Shown here one piece after another: positions 42,811 to 51,716 of a DNA stretch of 64,000 nucleotides. Numbering within the stretch: position 1 is the stretch's first letter; each line of letters starts with the position of its first letter. The stretch lies in contig NZ_JPRN01000011.1 in assembly GCF_000737715.1 (NCBI RefSeq), positions 62,001 to 126,000 on the forward strand, in the 5' to 3' direction. The notes under the pieces were generated by a model. The model did no database searches. It had not been told where the DNA came from and saw only the letters and a program-made list of their open reading frames with translations. The DNA comes from Chryseobacterium sp. JM1 (GTDB lineage: Bacteria; Bacteroidota; Bacteroidia; Flavobacteriales; Weeksellaceae). Made by a program: the position numbers and the translations under genes.

Positions 42811-43713
42811 TTGAAATTGAAAAAAATATTATTCATACTGTCTTTTCTCATCTGTGCAAATGCTTTTTCACAGATATTGTCTTCGAAGCTCGAAAAGAAG
42901 ACCCTTGCTTTAGGTGAAGTCAATCGCTTAACAATTAAAATCGACAATGTGCATGACCTGCAGGTCGTGGCTGCGCCTAAAAACGAGCTGCTTCCTTTCC
43001 ACTTTGAGGAAATTAAAGACAGCATCGGACAGAATCAGAATTTCTACGAGAGAAAAATTGAGTTTTCAGTCTATGACGAGGGGAAATTTACCATTCCCGA
43101 ACTGGAGTTCAATGTAGGAGGAAAGATTTTAAAAACCATTCCTTATGAAATTGATGTGATCAATACCGCTCAAAAGGCCGATCAGATCAATGATATCATG
43201 AATAATAAAGAAGTAAAACTTGAAACCAAAGATTACTGGGAACTCTATAAGTTTTACATTCTCGCTGCCCTTGCGGTGATTGCACTGATTATTGCTGTTA
43301 TTATGTTTATCAAATGGGGCAGGAAATCGAAAAGCTCACCTGCGGTTGCAACCAATCAGACATTGAAAGAGCTGGATTCCTTAAAAAAGAAAAAATACAT
43401 TGAAGGCGGTAATTTCCGTTCCTTTTATGTTGAATTAATAGAGATATCAAGAATATTTATCGCCAAACAATATCATCTCCCGGCGGATGTTCTTCTTACC
43501 GACGATCTTATTGAGGTGATGAAAAAAAACAACACCATTTCCCAGGAAAACGAAAAGATCGTGGAAGATGTATTTTTAAGAGGAGACCTGGTGAAATTTG
43601 CCAAGACTTTCCCTGATCAGACGACTATGGAAAAAGATTTTGCAGATATCCGCGATTTTGTGAAGAGATCATCAAAAGATTTAGAATTTGAAAACTTAAG
43701 AAAGGATGCCTGA
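42811..43713 (+). CDS. membrane protein of the Bat operon (BatD-like N-terminus)
   Basis: A 300-residue protein starting at TTG 42811, with signal peptide MKLKKILFILSFLICANAFSQ. The extracytoplasmic beta domain (23-120) resembles the oxygen-tolerance domain found in BatD. One membrane helix (149-168) and a cytoplasmic helical domain of 130 residues follow. It overlaps the batA start by 8 bases, placing it firmly in the operon. In this position many Bacteroidota have a DUF4381-like protein. Confidence 0.8.
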   Translation: MKLKKILFILSFLICANAFSQILSSKLEKKTLALGEVNRLTIKIDNVHDLQVVAAPKNELLPFHFEEIKDSIGQNQNFYERKIEFSVYDEGKFTIPELEFNVGGKILKTIPYEIDVINTAQKADQINDIMNNKEVKLETKDYWELYKFYILAALAVIALIIAVIMFIKWGRKSKSSPAVATNQTLKELDSLKKKKYIEGGNFRSFYVELIEISRIFIAKQYHLPADVLLTDDLIEVMKKNNTISQENEKIVEDVFLRGDLVKFAKTFPDQTTMEKDFADIRDFVKRSSKDLEFENLRKDA

Positions 43714-44698
43714 TTTTGAATTTTACAGTCCGTGGTTCCTGCTGCTTTTTCTGCTCTTCATTCCCCTTTTTATTAAAGATGCGGGCGGAAAGCAAAGGAA
43801 AGGCATAAAAGTTCCTACCATCCAGAATATGGATGACAGTGGAGGAATCCGTGCGGTGCTGGTCCTGCTTAAATTTTCGAAATACATCATTCTTTCTGCG
43901 CTGATTATTGCGATGGCCAGACCGAGAACTTTTACCGTCTCTCAGGACCGGGATGATACCAAAGGGGTAGATATTATGCTTTCTATAGACGTTTCGCTGA
44001 GTATGCTTGCCAAAGACCTTAGTCCGGACCGTATTACCGCATTAAAAGATATTGCCATCAAGTTTGTTCAAAAGCGTCCGAATGACAGAATAGGAGTGGT
44101 AGCCTATGCTGCGGAAGCATTTACCAAAGTACCGGTGACTTCAGATCATCAGGTGGTTATTGATGAAATTAAAAACCTTAATTCTTTAGGTCTTGAACCA
44201 GGAACAGCGATAGGAGAAGGACTTTCCGTGGCTGTGAATCACCTGACCAAAAGCAAAGCTAAAAGTAAGGTTGTAATTTTGATGACGGACGGAGTAAGCA
44301 ATATTCAAAATGCAATACCTCCGCAAGTTGCTGCAGAACTGGCCAAAAACAATAATATAAAAATATACTCCATAGGGATTGGAACCAATGGTTTTGCACT
44401 GATGCCTACCTCACAGGATATTTTCGGGGATCTGATCTTTACAGAAACGGAAGTAACGATTGATGAAAATACTTTGAGAGAAGTGGCGCAGACTACAGGA
44501 GGTAAGTATTTCAGAGCGACTTCCAACAGCAGTCTGGAGGAAATTTATGATGAAATCAACCAGTTGGAAAAATCTGACATTAAGGTTTCCAAGCTGTACA
44601 ACTACGACGAATATTTTAAAATCTTCCTATGGATCGCATTGGGAATGCTGTTTTTTGATGCATTGCTGCGATGGGTATTATATAAATTTTTAAGCTGA
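43706..44698 (+). CDS. batA: BatA, von Willebrand factor A membrane protein
   Basis: A 330-residue protein with an N-terminal helix (9-24), a second helix near 56-70, and a VWA domain carrying the MIDAS motif DVSLS (95-99). IGVVAYAAEAFTKVPVT and ILMTDGVSN follow. It ends with a third helix (KIFLWIALGMLFFDALLRWVLY). Bat proteins (Bacteroides aerotolerance) form a membrane complex important for oxidative-stress survival. Overlaps the preceding gene by 8 bases and batB by one (TGATG). Confidence 0.92.
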   Translation: MPDFEFYSPWFLLLFLLFIPLFIKDAGGKQRKGIKVPTIQNMDDSGGIRAVLVLLKFSKYIILSALIIAMARPRTFTVSQDRDDTKGVDIMLSIDVSLSMLAKDLSPDRITALKDIAIKFVQKRPNDRIGVVAYAAEAFTKVPVTSDHQVVIDEIKNLNSLGLEPGTAIGEGLSVAVNHLTKSKAKSKVVILMTDGVSNIQNAIPPQVAAELAKNNNIKIYSIGIGTNGFALMPTSQDIFGDLIFTETEVTIDENTLREVAQTTGGKYFRATSNSSLEEIYDEINQLEKSDIKVSKLYNYDEYFKIFLWIALGMLFFDALLRWVLYKFLS

Positions 44699-45705
44699 TG
44701 AATTGGTCTTTAGGAAATTACTGGTATTTACTTTTGCTGCTGCTTTTGCCGCTGCTGTCTTTCTTTCTGGTCCGTTATCTGAAGTGGAAAAAGAAAAAGA
44801 GAGAGATTTTTGCAGACAGCAGATTTCACGATAGTTTATTTGAAAACAGATCAGGATTTACAAAGTTTTTCCCTGTTTTATATCTTTTGGGAACACTTTT
44901 CCTGATATTTTCCATTATCGATCTGTTGAATGGTTCGGAAGAAGTGAAAACCAATCAAAGGCTTAATAATGTGATTTTTATGCTGGATGTTTCCAATTCT
45001 ATGAATGCGGAAGATATTGATCCCAGCCGTCTCATGGAAGCAAAGAATCTGATGTTGAGTACCATGCAGAAGATGAAGAATGATAAGATAGGGATCGTGA
45101 TTTTTGCAGGTGAAGCAGTTTCCATTATGCCGCTTACGACAGATTACGGGACGGCAGAAACTTACATAAGTGCTTTGGAGACAAGTTCTATGAAGATTCA
45201 GGGGACGGATTTTCTGAAAGGAATGCAGGCGGCAGCTGAAAAGTTTAAAAATGTAAGCAAAGGCTCAAGAAAAGTGATCCTGCTGAGCGATGGTGAAGAC
45301 AATGAAGGGAATGACAATGCAGCCATCCGATTGGCTAATAGGGAAGGAATTTCCATAACATCAGTAGGAATAGGAACAGACGAAGGCGCACCGGTACCGG
45401 AATATGTTTTCGGACAGCTGATGGGCTACAAAACGGATATGGATGGAGGAACTGTTATTTCCAAAAGACAAACCGAAGCCCTTAAAAAGATGGCTGAATC
45501 TACAGGAGGCGACTATATCGACGGAAACAACATCAATGAGGCGCCCAATAAGATCATCGATGCCATGAATAAAAAGGCTTCCTCTGCACAGACTTTGGTG
45601 AGATCTCAGAATGCGAATCATTATTATCAATATTTTTTAATAGTATCCATTTTCTTCTTCTTTTTAATTTATATATTGAACCCGAAAAAAGATTTCAACG
45701 TATAA
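44698..45705 (+). CDS. batB: BatB, von Willebrand factor A membrane protein
   Basis: A 335-residue paralogue of BatA with the same layout: helix 8-26, helix 59-75, VWA domain with MIDAS DVSNS (97-101), IGIVIFAGEAVSIMPLT and ILLSDGEDNEGND, and a C-terminal helix (YFLIVSIFFFFLIYIL). It probably pairs with BatA in the membrane. Coupled to batA by TGATG. Confidence 0.92.
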   Translation: MNWSLGNYWYLLLLLLLPLLSFFLVRYLKWKKKKREIFADSRFHDSLFENRSGFTKFFPVLYLLGTLFLIFSIIDLLNGSEEVKTNQRLNNVIFMLDVSNSMNAEDIDPSRLMEAKNLMLSTMQKMKNDKIGIVIFAGEAVSIMPLTTDYGTAETYISALETSSMKIQGTDFLKGMQAAAEKFKNVSKGSRKVILLSDGEDNEGNDNAAIRLANREGISITSVGIGTDEGAPVPEYVFGQLMGYKTDMDGGTVISKRQTEALKKMAESTGGDYIDGNNINEAPNKIIDAMNKKASSAQTLVRSQNANHYYQYFLIVSIFFFFLIYILNPKKDFNV

Positions 45706-45793
45706 TATTTTATTCTTTGTTTATCAAGATTTTAAATAAATACTTTAACCGAACTTTAACAAATAGAAGTCTGTTTATTAACATATAAACGAA

Positions 45794-45801
45794 TAATTTT
45801 G
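45794..45801 (+). promoter_or_regulatory. possible internal -7 element before batC
   Basis: TAATTTTG followed by 6 bases and then the ATG of batC at 45808. The 102-base batB-batC gap is wider than other gaps here, so batC-batD may have an extra, nearly leaderless promoter. Confidence 0.35.
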
Positions 45802-45807
45802 CATTTG

Positions 45808-46557
45808 ATGAATACTAAAATCATTTTTTTATCGTTTCTAATTGCTTTGTCATTCTCAAACCTCATGTTTGGGCAGGAAAACTACCGTACACTGGTGTAT
45901 GAAGGCAATCAGAAATTCAACGGTAAAGATTATGATGGAGCATCTTCCAAGTATATGGAGGCGGTAAAAAAGAATGAAAAAGATTTTACAGCTCATTATA
46001 ACCTGGGGAATGCTCTGTATAAAAGCAAGAAGTATGAAGAGGCCAAAGCAGAATTTGACAAAGCCCAAAAGCTTTCACAGACCCTGCCTGATAAAACGGC
46101 TGCTCTTCACAACCTTGGAAACACGTACATGCAGATGAACCAGCCTGAAAAAGCGGCTGATTATTATAAGCAGGCCCTGAAACAGGATCCTTATAATGAA
46201 GCAACGAGAAAGAACTTTGAAATTGCCAAGCTGAAAGAAAAAGAAAAACAGCAGCAAAAGAACGAGAAGAATAACTCAGGAAAAGGCGGTGGTGGCGGTG
46301 ATGATCAGAACAAAGGGGATGATCAGAAAGGCGATAAAAAAGATCAGAAGCAGGATCAGGGCAATGGCCCGCAGAATGAAGGGAAAAGCGATCAGGGGAA
46401 TACTCCTAAGCAGGACCAGAATAATGAAGGGAAGATCCCTAAAGACTTGGAAAATGCCATATTAGATAAAGTAAGCGAAAAAGAAAAAGAAACCGCCAGA
46501 AAAATCTTAAATAAGAACTCTTATTCGACGCCTCAGAGCAACGAAAAAGATTGGTGA
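45808..46557 (+). CDS. batC: BatC, TPR protein
   Basis: A 249-residue secreted protein from ATG 45808 with signal peptide MNTKIIFLSFLIALSFSNLMFG. Three TPR repeats (about 35-135) are followed by a hydrophilic Gln/Lys/Gly/Asp-rich linker (DDQNKGDDQKGDKKDQKQDQ). A short C-terminal helix (LENAILDKVSEKEKETARKIL) ends with LNKNSYSTPQSNEKDW, conserved in BatC. The protein sits in the periplasm and is thought to scaffold BatA, BatB and BatD. TGATG overlap with batD. Confidence 0.9.
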   Translation: MNTKIIFLSFLIALSFSNLMFGQENYRTLVYEGNQKFNGKDYDGASSKYMEAVKKNEKDFTAHYNLGNALYKSKKYEEAKAEFDKAQKLSQTLPDKTAALHNLGNTYMQMNQPEKAADYYKQALKQDPYNEATRKNFEIAKLKEKEKQQQKNEKNNSGKGGGGGDDQNKGDDQKGDKKDQKQDQGNGPQNEGKSDQGNTPKQDQNNEGKIPKDLENAILDKVSEKEKETARKILNKNSYSTPQSNEKDW

Positions 46558-48296
46558 TGCAGCAGAAATTAATTTACATACTGTTTATTTTTGCATCCGT
46601 AATTTCTTACGGACAGGTCAACCTGTTTATGGAGTCTGATAAGACAGATTATAATGGAAAGGACATTGTGAATCTTACGATTATTCTTGAACTTAATGGA
46701 GTGGACCTAGAACCACAGACCCGTTTTCAGCTTCCCGATCTTTCAAAATTTACCATCATTGGAAGCGGATCAGTAACCAATACCGTGATTGACCCGGCTA
46801 CCAATACCCTTATTACTCAAAAAGTCACCAGAATTGCTCTTGAGCCTAAGAAAAAAGGGAAGGTAAAGATTGGTTCCGTATTGGTAACGGTTAATAACAA
46901 GATTTACAAGACCGAACCTTTTGACGTCAATATAAAAGATATTATTGAAAAGAGATCTCTTGCTACCAATATGGCCAGCGAGATGTATCTGAATATGGAG
47001 ATTGAAGACCGTGAGGTGTATCAGGATCAACCAACCATAGCAGTTTTGAGGGTGTACTCCAAAAATATGGACAATTTCAGAAAGGTGAAAGATGTGCGTC
47101 TTCCGAATCAGGATAACATCAATGTACATGCGATAAGCATGAGCAAATCAGAGATTGATCCTTCCGGTGCTGGAAATATGGCTTCACAGACTTTGGCGGT
47201 ATTCATGGTGTTTCCTAACGAAGCAGGCTATGTAGAGGTTCCTTCCGTATCAGCATCAGTAAGTTCTTATGCGAATAAAAATAAAATTGTTTCCAATAAA
47301 GTAAAGCTTAATGTAAAAAAACTTCCGGAAGGCTCCCCTGAATGCTTCAAAAATGCAGTCGGGAACTTCAGTGTGAATGTTTATAATGCATCCAAGGATA
47401 AGATAGAAGTTGAAAAACCAATCCATGTGATTGTCAAAGTGTCTGGAGAAGGAAACCTACCGGATATGTATCTTCCAAAGATTTTAGCGTCTCCGGATTA
47501 TGAATTTTTTACTCCGAAAATAACCTCTAAAGTAGCTCCGGGAACAACCGGAATGAAAGGAGAAATGTTCGCGAATTATGTAGTGATTCCTAAAAAATCA
47601 GGTGCTATCTCGATTCAGACTGAACAATTTGCTTTCTTTGATCCGGCAAGCCGTGAATATGTAGATCTTGGACAGGAAACCCTGGCCTTGAGTGCATTTT
47701 CTCATGACCAGATTTTGGAATCCCGCACAACGGTTGAAAAGGTAAATGAATATACCAACACACTTTTGGAAACGGTAAATACGCCGGTTCTAAAGACGAC
47801 CACATTTAAAGTAAAAGAAAAAAGTAAATTCCACTGGAGTATTCTTTTAACCAATATTGCCATTCTTGTAGGATTATTTGTGATCTACTTATTATTCAAG
47901 ACTTGGCAAAAAAAACGAGCGTTAGTTAGAGAAACAGCATCTCCGAAACCGCTTGGTTCTGTGGCAGAAACAGAAAAGGAAATCAGAGAAACACTGAAGA
48001 CAGATATTAATGATTATTTCAGCTATCTTGAAAATCTTAAAGATAACGGCGATTATCCAAAGTTCTTTGATACGCTGGAAGAAATGGATCTTGAGGTAAG
48101 AAACCAGTATTTCAAGAGTTCTTCAGAGGAATTCAGAACATTCCTGGAAAGTCATAAAGGGTCTTCCGTTGCAGAGGAGTACAGAAATCTGTTGCAAAGA
48201 ATTCAAATGGAGAAATACTCGCCTTTGAAATCTGCAGAGGGTATGGATGAACTTTTAAAAGCAGTTGTTAATTTGTATTCACGAATTAGCAAATAA
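46557..48296 (+). CDS. batD: BatD, oxygen-tolerance membrane protein
   Basis: A 579-residue protein from ATG 46557 with signal peptide (1-19) and several beta-sandwich domains (GKDIVNLTIILELNGVDL..., ELDRKVS-like SGEGNLPDMYLP). One helix (about 425-447, WSILLTNIAILVGLFVIYLLF) and a cytoplasmic helical tail of 130 residues follow. The tail resembles the cytoplasmic domain of the 42811 gene. Last gene of the operon, coupled to batC. The upstream in-frame codons at 46551 overlap batC and are not used. Confidence 0.9.
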   Translation: MQQKLIYILFIFASVISYGQVNLFMESDKTDYNGKDIVNLTIILELNGVDLEPQTRFQLPDLSKFTIIGSGSVTNTVIDPATNTLITQKVTRIALEPKKKGKVKIGSVLVTVNNKIYKTEPFDVNIKDIIEKRSLATNMASEMYLNMEIEDREVYQDQPTIAVLRVYSKNMDNFRKVKDVRLPNQDNINVHAISMSKSEIDPSGAGNMASQTLAVFMVFPNEAGYVEVPSVSASVSSYANKNKIVSNKVKLNVKKLPEGSPECFKNAVGNFSVNVYNASKDKIEVEKPIHVIVKVSGEGNLPDMYLPKILASPDYEFFTPKITSKVAPGTTGMKGEMFANYVVIPKKSGAISIQTEQFAFFDPASREYVDLGQETLALSAFSHDQILESRTTVEKVNEYTNTLLETVNTPVLKTTTFKVKEKSKFHWSILLTNIAILVGLFVIYLLFKTWQKKRALVRETASPKPLGSVAETEKEIRETLKTDINDYFSYLENLKDNGDYPKFFDTLEEMDLEVRNQYFKSSSEEFRTFLESHKGSSVAEEYRNLLQRIQMEKYSPLKSAEGMDELLKAVVNLYSRISK

Positions 48297-48310
48297 TCAC
48301 TTTTTTTTCA

Positions 48311-48318
48311 TATTTTTG
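48311..48318 (+). promoter_or_regulatory. -7 promoter element of marC
   Basis: TATTTTTG, 23 bases before the ATG at 48341. It separates marC from the Bat operon as its own unit. Confidence 0.45.
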
Positions 48319-48340
48319 CGAAATTATTAATTACAAAGAG

Positions 48341-48943
48341 ATGGAAATATTTAATGATTTCTCTATTAAAGAGATCGTTACCTGCTTTATGGTTCTTTTC
48401 GCCGTGATCGATATTATCGGTTCTGTTCCTATCGTGGTAAGCCTTCAGCAGAAGTTTGGCCAGATAGAAGCCGGAAAGGCATCCATTACTGCCGGAGTGA
48501 TCATGATTGTTTTTCTTTTCGTGGGAAACAAAATTCTAAAGCTTATCGGAGTAGACGTCAATTCATTTGCGATTGCAGGAGCTTTTGTGATTTTTATCAT
48601 AGCCCTGGAAATGATTTTGGGAATCGAGATCAATAAAACCACTGAAGCAAAAGCTGCATCCATTGTCCCTATTGCGTTTCCGCTGGTTGCCGGTGCCGGA
48701 ACCCTTACAACAACGCTATCTCTTAGAGCTGAATTTCATGACATTAATATTATTTTAGGAATTGTTCTCAATACAATTTTCGTATATTTGGTGCTGAAAT
48801 CGGCGAAGTGGCTGGAAAACAGAATGGGGGAGGCAACGTTGTCTATTCTTCAGAAAGTTTTCGGGATCATTCTTTTGGCGATTTCAATAAAATTATTCAC
48901 CGCTAACTTTGCCCAATTGGTGCAGAACTATATTAATTTTTAA
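48341..48943 (+). CDS. MarC-family integral membrane protein
   Basis: A 200-residue protein with six hydrophobic helices. The N-terminal helix with FAVIDIIGSVPIVVSLQQ and the IVPIAFPLVAGAGTLTT motif in the middle are the family signatures. Despite the name, MarC proteins are not shown to give antibiotic resistance, and the transport substrate is unknown. Followed by a small membrane protein gene after 5 bases. Confidence 0.9.
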   Translation: MEIFNDFSIKEIVTCFMVLFAVIDIIGSVPIVVSLQQKFGQIEAGKASITAGVIMIVFLFVGNKILKLIGVDVNSFAIAGAFVIFIIALEMILGIEINKTTEAKAASIVPIAFPLVAGAGTLTTTLSLRAEFHDINIILGIVLNTIFVYLVLKSAKWLENRMGEATLSILQKVFGIILLAISIKLFTANFAQLVQNYINF

Positions 48944-48948
48944 GAATC

Positions 48949-49143
48949 ATGCAGAAGTTTTATAAAGTATTTCTAGTTGTGTTTATCGTTTTTATTGCCA
49001 TCAATCTTTATGCATTAGACTGGCAAACGGATCTTTTATCAGAAGATAACCTGAAGTTTGTATTTTCAATCGCTTCAGCAGTTCTCGGTTTGATTTTGCT
49101 TTTCGTGTTAGATACATGGAGCAGGATTGGAGTGAAGAAATAA
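48949..49143 (+). CDS. small two-helix membrane protein
   Basis: A 64-residue protein with helices at 5-22 and 36-54 separated by a short acidic loop (DWQTDLLSEDN). It begins 5 bases after the marC stop and is followed by a terminator, so it is the last gene of a two-gene unit. Short Flavobacteriia proteins of this form are common and unnamed. Confidence 0.7.
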   Translation: MQKFYKVFLVVFIVFIAINLYALDWQTDLLSEDNLKFVFSIASAVLGLILLFVLDTWSRIGVKK

Positions 49144-49170
49144 TCTCAGAATCACATTATTCTATATAAT

Positions 49171-49197
49171 AAAACCTCTTTCGCTGGAAAGAGGTTT
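49171..49197 (+). terminator. intrinsic terminator of the marC unit
   Basis: AAAACCTCTTT / AAAGAGGTTTT, 11-base perfect stem with a 5-base loop, running into T6. Confidence 0.9.
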
Positions 49198-49211
49198 TTT
49201 GCTTTACTACT

Positions 49212-49318
49212 GATGGCTTTAAAGTCCTCAGCCACCAAGTGCGCTTTATAAAATTAAGTGTACATCCGGGAAATAATAAGGCAAAAACCTCTGGGTGGGT
49301 GAGGTACTCAAAGCCACC
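49212..49318. repeat. imperfect 25-base inverted repeat
   Basis: GATGGCTTTAAAGTCCTCAG (from 49212) is the reverse complement, with about six mismatches, of GTGAGGTACTCAAAGCCACC (to 49318). It lies between two convergent transcription units, just before the menF stop. Confidence 0.6.
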
Positions 49319-49323
49319 TCTCA

Positions 49324-50289
49324 CTAAGAAACCACAAGATTCTTTAAAATAGCCTCTGATTTCAGTTCGGTTTCACGCCACTCTTTTTCCGCATCACTTT
49401 GTGCAGTGATACCGCCACCCACAAAGATGTGTACGGAATCCTTATACAGTCTTGCGCATCGGAGGTTCACAAAATACATGACACTTTCATCGGTTTCTAC
49501 TTTAATGAAGCCGGCATAGAATTCACGTGGAAATTTTTCAAACTTCTGGATGTTCTGTTTGCAGAAGTCTTTCGGAATTCCACATACTGCCGGAGTAGGA
49601 TGAAGGTCATGAATAAGGCTGTCGAGATCTTCAGGCTGTATACGGGCCTTAAAATCTGTTCTGAGGTGTTTGATGTTTCCAGAGATATGATCGTAGGTTT
49701 CCGACACTTCTATGTTCTCTGAATAATTTTCAAGAATATCCTTGATATAAGATGTAACGGGTTTTTGCTCATCAATTTCCTTCTCTGTCCATTCCTCAGA
49801 TACCGGAAGTGTTCCGGCAAGGCTCATGGTTTCAAACTGATGCGTTGTTTTATTGAATTTCCCCAAAGTCTCTGAAAAAGCACCCATCCAGGCATTCTGT
49901 CCGTCATTGAAGAGGTATCTGAAGGCGTTGGGGTAAGACGTGCAGAGCTTTTTAAAACTTTCCTTATAATCGATTTCGTTAAAGTCAGTGAAGATTTTCC
50001 TTCTGGAGTAGACGAGTTTAGGAAGATCATGGTCTTTAATGACATCAATGACCTGATGAAGCGTGTTTATATATTCGTCTTTGGTTTCTTCATTGAAATG
50101 ACTTTCATCTTTCAGCAGATTTTCATTCGTAATGGTATCGTTCTCAAACTGCCCGGAAGCGTTGATGATATGACCTTCAAAAGTAATTTGCCTCAAAAGA
50201 TCAAAAGACTGAAAGCTTACGGATTCTTTGTCTTGTTTCTGATCAGTTGAATATAACGTTTCGTCGAAAGGAAGTTTGAAATAAATCAT
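49324..50289 (-). CDS. menF: isochorismate synthase (chorismate-binding)
   Basis: A 321-residue member of the chorismate-binding family. LVYSRRKI, the GAFSETLGKF segment, the TMSLAGTLPVSEE block, HLRTDFKARI and LHPTPAVCGIPKD are in order, ending with VNLRCARLYKDSVHIFVGGGITAQSDAEKEWRETELKSEAI. These are the active-site blocks of MenF/EntC isochorismate synthases. It makes isochorismate for menaquinone. Shorter than MenF of enterics, as usual in Bacteroidota. Own promoter; the hotdog thioesterase gene upstream has its own terminator. Confidence 0.88.
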   Translation of the reverse strand: MIYFKLPFDETLYSTDQKQDKESVSFQSFDLLRQITFEGHIINASGQFENDTITNENLLKDESHFNEETKDEYINTLHQVIDVIKDHDLPKLVYSRRKIFTDFNEIDYKESFKKLCTSYPNAFRYLFNDGQNAWMGAFSETLGKFNKTTHQFETMSLAGTLPVSEEWTEKEIDEQKPVTSYIKDILENYSENIEVSETYDHISGNIKHLRTDFKARIQPEDLDSLIHDLHPTPAVCGIPKDFCKQNIQKFEKFPREFYAGFIKVETDESVMYFVNLRCARLYKDSVHIFVGGGITAQSDAEKEWRETELKSEAILKNLVVS

Positions 50290-50362
50290 TAATTATAGAT
50301 AGATTTTGAAAATCACCGGCTGGAAATAGTATAGGAAATTCCCAGGTTGATTTTCCTTTCAG

Positions 50363-50393
50363 CAAAGGTATTATTAGTCTTAAAAATGTCAAA
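50363..50393 (-). promoter_or_regulatory. promoter of menF
   Basis: Minus strand: -33 TTTG (50390-50393), exactly 19 bases, -7 TACCTTTG (50363-50370). The best consensus promoter in the window. The ATG at 50289 is 73 bases downstream, so the 5' UTR is about 70 bases. Confidence 0.8.
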
Positions 50394-50499
50394 ATTAAAT
50401 GGAGAGTTTTTTATGAAAATGTTCCCGGTTTTACCTGACGTTGTGCCGAATTTGGAAAGATAATTTCAAAGGGTAAGAAATCACAGTTCGGCATAAAAA

Positions 50500-50522
50500 A
50501 AGACCCAAATTTTTTGAGTCTT
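50500..50522 (-). terminator. intrinsic terminator of the hotdog thioesterase
   Basis: AAGACTCAAA / TTTGGGTCTT (one G-T pair) followed by T7 on the minus strand, about 25 bases after the stop. Confidence 0.75.
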
Positions 50523-50546
50523 CTATTTTTTATTGATTTTTTTTCT

Positions 50547-50978
50547 CTACTTCAGAATGATATTGTTGGTCATCGTAGTATGATTGATGAGGATTCCTTT
50601 TTCATCCCTGATTTCAATTTCGGAAACATGCATCGTTTTTCCTTTTCTGATGAAACGTGCTGTAGCTGTTACGATGCCGTCTTTCTTACTTTTAAGGTGA
50701 TTGGAATTGATATTTGTACCTACACCGTAATATTTACTTCCGTCGATAAAAATATTAGAAAGGCTTGATCCCAGCGTTTCTGCCAGTACACAGCTTGCTC
50801 CTCCGTGCAGAATCCCGAACGGCTGGTGTACCTTTGGCTGTACCGGCATCGTGGCGGTCAGGGTTTCATTTTCAACGTCGATATCGATGAATTGTATTTC
50901 AAGTGTTTTGGCTAATGTTACCCCGTTTCCCCAGCTGTTTAGGAATACAAGGAGTTCTTCTTTAGTCTGACCTTTCAT
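50547..50978 (-). CDS. PaaI/MenI-type hotdog-fold thioesterase
   Basis: A 143-residue protein from ATG 50978. The hotdog core has VHQPFGILHGGASCVLAETLGSSLS (catalytic acid in ETLGS), then VGTNINSNHLKSKKDGIVTATA, and a closing strand (MTNNIILK). This matches 1,4-dihydroxy-2-naphthoyl-CoA thioesterases and PaaI relatives. Close to menF and on the same strand, so a menaquinone role is the best guess. The frame upstream to 51176 overlaps the acyltransferase gene and is rejected. Confidence 0.82.
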   Translation of the reverse strand: MKGQTKEELLVFLNSWGNGVTLAKTLEIQFIDIDVENETLTATMPVQPKVHQPFGILHGGASCVLAETLGSSLSNIFIDGSKYYGVGTNINSNHLKSKKDGIVTATARFIRKGKTMHVSEIEIRDEKGILINHTTMTNNIILK

Positions 50979-51039
50979 TGTATTGGTATGAATGATAATT
51001 GATGAATGATGATTGATAATCGGATGATGGCTTTGGCTT

Positions 51040-51642
51040 CTAGCTTTTGGCTTCGTCCTCCGTACCAGTTCCCATAATATTCGGGTTCCAGTTAGCAGGG
51101 ATTTTGGGTCCGATATCATTTTTAATGTAATAATCCTGGATCTCTTCCATAATCTCGGAAAAAGGAACAGAAGCAATTCTTTCGTAAGGAATGGTGTAGC
51201 CTAAGTAAACGATATTTCTCTTGAAATCGCCTGCTGCCAGAACGATAGGGACTTTCGCCGCCAATGCCATATGATAGAATCCTTTTCTCCATTTCGGAAC
51301 CCAGCTTCTGGTGCCTTCCGGAGTAATCACAAGACTGAAATCTTCTTTTTCAAACTGTTTGGCCACAAAATTCACCAGATCATTTTTCTGACTTCTGTCG
51401 ATTCCGATCCCGCCAAGACCTCTTACAAGGCCCCCGTACCACGCTTTTGTATGGGCATCTTTAATGATGATTTTCAAAGGTTTTTCTAAAGACCAGTAGG
51501 CAAGATTTCCCAATAGATACTCCATGTTGTGGGTATGTGGTGCCACCACCAGGATACATCGGTTCAGGCTATTTACATCGCCCTGCAGGACGACTTTCCA
51601 GCCCAGCATCTTTAACATTAACTTACCTATCAGTTTTCTCAT
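51040..51642 (-). CDS. PlsC-like 1-acylglycerol-3-phosphate acyltransferase, HX4E variant
   Basis: A 200-residue acyltransferase without a long hydrophobic segment. Motif I reads PHTHNME (His36, Glu41), where most PlsC-type enzymes have His-x4-Asp. Motif III is LVITPEGTRS and motif II lies in GGIGIDRSQKND. The C-terminus is an Asp/Lys-rich tail. It probably transfers an acyl chain to a lysophospholipid or other small acceptor at the membrane. It overlaps no real gene and precedes the hotdog thioesterase by 61 bases. Confidence 0.82.
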   Translation of the reverse strand: MRKLIGKLMLKMLGWKVVLQGDVNSLNRCILVVAPHTHNMEYLLGNLAYWSLEKPLKIIIKDAHTKAWYGGLVRGLGGIGIDRSQKNDLVNFVAKQFEKEDFSLVITPEGTRSWVPKWRKGFYHMALAAKVPIVLAAGDFKRNIVYLGYTIPYERIASVPFSEIMEEIQDYYIKNDIGPKIPANWNPNIMGTGTEDEAKS

Positions 51643-51663
51643 ATATCGTTAGATTAAAACAAA

Positions 51664-51690
51664 AAAGTATAACCAAACAGGTTATACTTT
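51664..51690 (-). terminator. intrinsic terminator of the 20-residue microprotein gene
   Basis: AAAGTATAACC / GGTTATACTTT, 11-base perfect stem with a 5-base loop, followed on minus by T6. It lies 27 bases after the micro-ORF stop and before the acyltransferase start at 51642. Confidence 0.8.
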
Positions 51691-51716
51691 ACAAATATAT
51701 TGAAATATTATCGCTC

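Noticed and set aside
50979..51176. 66-residue N-terminal extension of the hotdog thioesterase
   Set aside because: It lies over the 3' end of the acyltransferase gene and low-complexity text (ATTGATGAATGATGATTGAT); hotdog proteins begin near MKGQTKEE.
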